The position numbers and the translations under genes were made by a program. DNA of 64,000 nt. Source: Ferrimonas sediminicola. GTDB lineage: Bacteria; Pseudomonadota; Gammaproteobacteria; Enterobacterales; Shewanellaceae. The DNA lies in assembly GCF_005116715.1 (NCBI RefSeq), contig NZ_SWCI01000008.1, positions 1 through 64,000 on the forward strand, in the 5' to 3' direction. The notes below the pieces were generated by a model. That model was not told the DNA's origin. It saw nothing but the letters and a program-made list of their open reading frames with translations, and ran no database searches. Shown one piece after another: positions 62,388-64,000 of the stretch. Position 1 is the first letter of the stretch; each line of letters begins with the position of its first letter.

Positions 62388-64000
62388 TTAGTGGCTGGAG
62401 CCCCAGTTGGAGTGGGCTTCCAGAACCTGGCTGTTGCTGTGGCAGGTGGCGCAGGTCTCTTCGACCTGGGCTGGGTAGCTGCTGGATGGCACACCGATGG
62501 TGTTGATGTCACCGTCGTGGTCGATCACGCCGCCCATGGACTTGATATGAGCCACGGTGGAGTCGCTCATGCCATAGGGGGGCAGGTGGCAGCTGACACA
62601 GGCGGCGGCCTGTGGGGAGACCAGCAGTTGCTCGTTGGTCGCCGGGTTGAAGCGTCCGCCGTCGGTAGTGCCGAAGGCAACCGGCGCGGCATCGGCTGGG
62701 ATCAGGCCCAGTGAGAAGCCATTGTCACCGTGACAGGTCGCACAGTCGGTCTTCTTGAAGAAGCCGCCGATGTAGTGCTTGCTGTGTACGATGTACGCCA
62801 GGTTGGAGGAGCCGGCGCCCTTCTTGTCACGAGTGCCGTTGTGACAGGTGGCACAGCCGTCCATGTCATTGGTGTAGCGGTGCTTGATGGCGGTGGTGTG
62901 ACAATCCTGACAGGCAGACATCTCGGCATGCTGGATGCGAGGGCTGTCTGCAACGGCGGTGCCGTCCTGGTTGAAGTAGAAGGTGTCACTCACCAGGTAG
63001 GGGGCGGTCTGACCGTCCAGGTTGCCTTCCGCATCGATCACACAGTCTTCACGCTTGCCCTTGCTGCCGAAGCAAACATGAATCTGGCTGCTCAGGGCGA
63101 TGGAGGCACCGGCATCGACCAGTTCCTTCACACTATAAGCTGTATCGGGAATGGTGACTTCGATACGTCCGTCGTCCAACTGGGTGGCATAGCTAGGCTG
63201 ACTACCAACGCCAGGTAGAGCTACGCCGACTTTTTGGTAGTTCACCAGGAAGTCGTCGCTCTTCACGCCGTTCAGCACGATGGCGCTGGTTTTTCCGCCA
63301 TACTTGTAATCGCGCGGGTCGATCTGGCTCAGGGGCACCAGCTCGTCACCGTCCATCACCTTGAAGATGGTGGTGATGGAGGTGCCGTCATCGGCCACGG
63401 AGATCTCATCAAAGATCACCTTCAGCTCGGTGGAGCGGGCATTGGCGTTGGCATCATAGTGTCCCGCCTCGGCGCCTCGTGCAATTTGGCCGTGGCAGGA
63501 GACACAGTTCAGCTTATCTTCCTGGATCTGGTTGTTGTCCGCATCCCAGTGCCAGCTGGGCACACCGTAGACGCTGTTGTGACAATTCAGACAGGTGGCG
63601 CTGTCCAGGTCGGCGGTCCAGGCATCGGCGTTGGCCACAGACTCGTTGGCCTGGTGACAGGTCTGACAGTTGGAGGCGATCTGTGGGTAGAGACCGTCGT
63701 CGGCAAAGTAGGAATGGCTGTGGAACTCGTGGGCAATGCCCTTGATGGAACCATCGTGCTTGCCGATAACGTTGCCGTCGTCATCCTTGGTCTGGTACTC
63801 GTTGAACTCCACGTGACAGAAGGTACAGGAGTCCATCACCGTGTGCTTGCCTGGGTGGTGCATGTTGCCCAGGTTACCGTCGTGGCCGGGTCGGTGGCAG
63901 CTTTCACAGGTCTCGTTGGCGATCACGTGCTTGGGTCGCTCGGCGACGGTGTCGGCGCTGGGCAGCCAGTAGTAGAAACCGGCGGTATTCAGGTAGTCGC
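62388..64000 (-). CDS. OmcA/MtrC family decaheme cytochrome (5' end outside window)
   Basis: The frame is open to the window end and encodes about 536 residues. Ten CxxCH sites are visible, grouped five and five: CESCH, CTFCH, CQTCH, CLNCH, CVSCH, then CQDCH, CATCH, CATCH, CVSCH, CATCH. Two groups around a strand-rich middle domain (about 200 residues) fit OmcA/MtrC proteins. Two further cysteines (CFGSKGKREDC) may form a disulfide. The missing part is the N-terminal domain with the signal. It may be OmcA or a UndA-like relative; position before mtrC suggests OmcA. No internal start is used because the frame continues before GTG 63926. Confidence 0.88.
   Translation of the reverse strand, partial: DYLNTAGFYYWLPSADTVAERPKHVIANETCESCHRPGHDGNLGNMHHPGKHTVMDSCTFCHVEFNEYQTKDDDGNVIGKHDGSIKGIAHEFHSHSYFADDGLYPQIASNCQTCHQANESVANADAWTADLDSATCLNCHNSVYGVPSWHWDADNNQIQEDKLNCVSCHGQIARGAEAGHYDANANARSTELKVIFDEISVADDGTSITTIFKVMDGDELVPLSQIDPRDYKYGGKTSAIVLNGVKSDDFLVNYQKVGVALPGVGSQPSYATQLDDGRIEVTIPDTAYSVKELVDAGASIALSSQIHVCFGSKGKREDCVIDAEGNLDGQTAPYLVSDTFYFNQDGTAVADSPRIQHAEMSACQDCHTTAIKHRYTNDMDGCATCHNGTRDKKGAGSSNLAYIVHSKHYIGGFFKKTDCATCHGDNGFSLGLIPADAAPVAFGTTDGGRFNPATNEQLLVSPQAAACVSCHLPPYGMSDSTVAHIKSMGGVIDHDGDINTIGVPSSSYPAQVEETCATCHSNSQVLEAHSNWGSSH

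Noticed and set aside
1-64000. CRISPR arrays, tRNA or rRNA genes, cobalamin riboswitches
   Set aside because: No regularly spaced direct repeats, cloverleaf-like stretches or conserved riboswitch boxes were seen on reading both strands; a covariance-model search would settle it.

Overview
The window reads as chromosome of a marine, metal-reducing gammaproteobacterium. A complete mtrC-mtrA-mtrB set, followed on the same strand by a further OmcA/MtrC-type decaheme cytochrome, points to Shewanella or Ferrimonas relatives. The large TonB-dependent receptors, the TtpC-type TonB2 operon, DinG, PriC, Pol II, MiaE and DUF2057 fit that order. I lean towards Ferrimonas, but this is an inference from gene content; no rRNA or other taxonomic marker is present.

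Layout. (1) 1-4.7 kb is an accessory patch: the 3' end of an IS3-type transposase with its terminal repeat, a decayed tyrosine-recombinase fragment, a MerR-type promoter, a Cu(I)-exporting P1B ATPase and a membrane-anchored cupredoxin, then about 1 kb without genes. (2) 4.7-11.3 kb holds a 30-residue membrane peptide and a 2017-residue secreted protein joining a PQQ-type sugar-dehydrogenase propeller to PKD, Ig-like and three LamG modules. (3) 11.4-17.5 kb is a minus-strand run, dinG, TSUP permease, priC, DUF2057, a histone-deacetylase-like amidohydrolase, ComFB and DUF3108. It is divergent from polB, with one LexA-type box between dinG and polB. (4) 20-45 kb is a nutrient-uptake island: a porin with a CRP-like site, five large TonB-dependent receptors, a six-gene TonB2 energising operon (DUF3450, TtpC-like, ExbB2, ExbD2, TonB2, TPR) and a lipoprotein DUF885 metallopeptidase. 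(5) 45-49.5 kb encodes an RND adaptor and pump. (6) 49.7-56.6 kb is mixed: a reprolysin-like protease with a GlyGly-CTERM tail, DUF2897, MiaE, a YhhN protein, formate-tetrahydrofolate ligase and two tandem GloC-like metallohydrolases. (7) 56.9-64 kb, minus strand, is the extracellular electron-transfer locus: omcA-like (cut by the window end), mtrC, mtrA, mtrB.

How the genes work together. The TonB2 operon should energise the neighbouring receptors, and the DUF885 lipoprotein could process an imported ligand, perhaps peptides. MtrA, MtrB and MtrC form a conduit carrying electrons across the outer membrane, with the OmcA-like protein as a partner at the cell surface. CRP-like sites sit before the porin, one receptor, the RND operon and mtrC, suggesting a common link to carbon or respiratory state. 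Nothing here is a clearly new defence or mobile system. The least explained items are the small membrane peptides, the giant LamG protein, the receptor/peptidase/TonB2 island, and several perfect inverted repeats.
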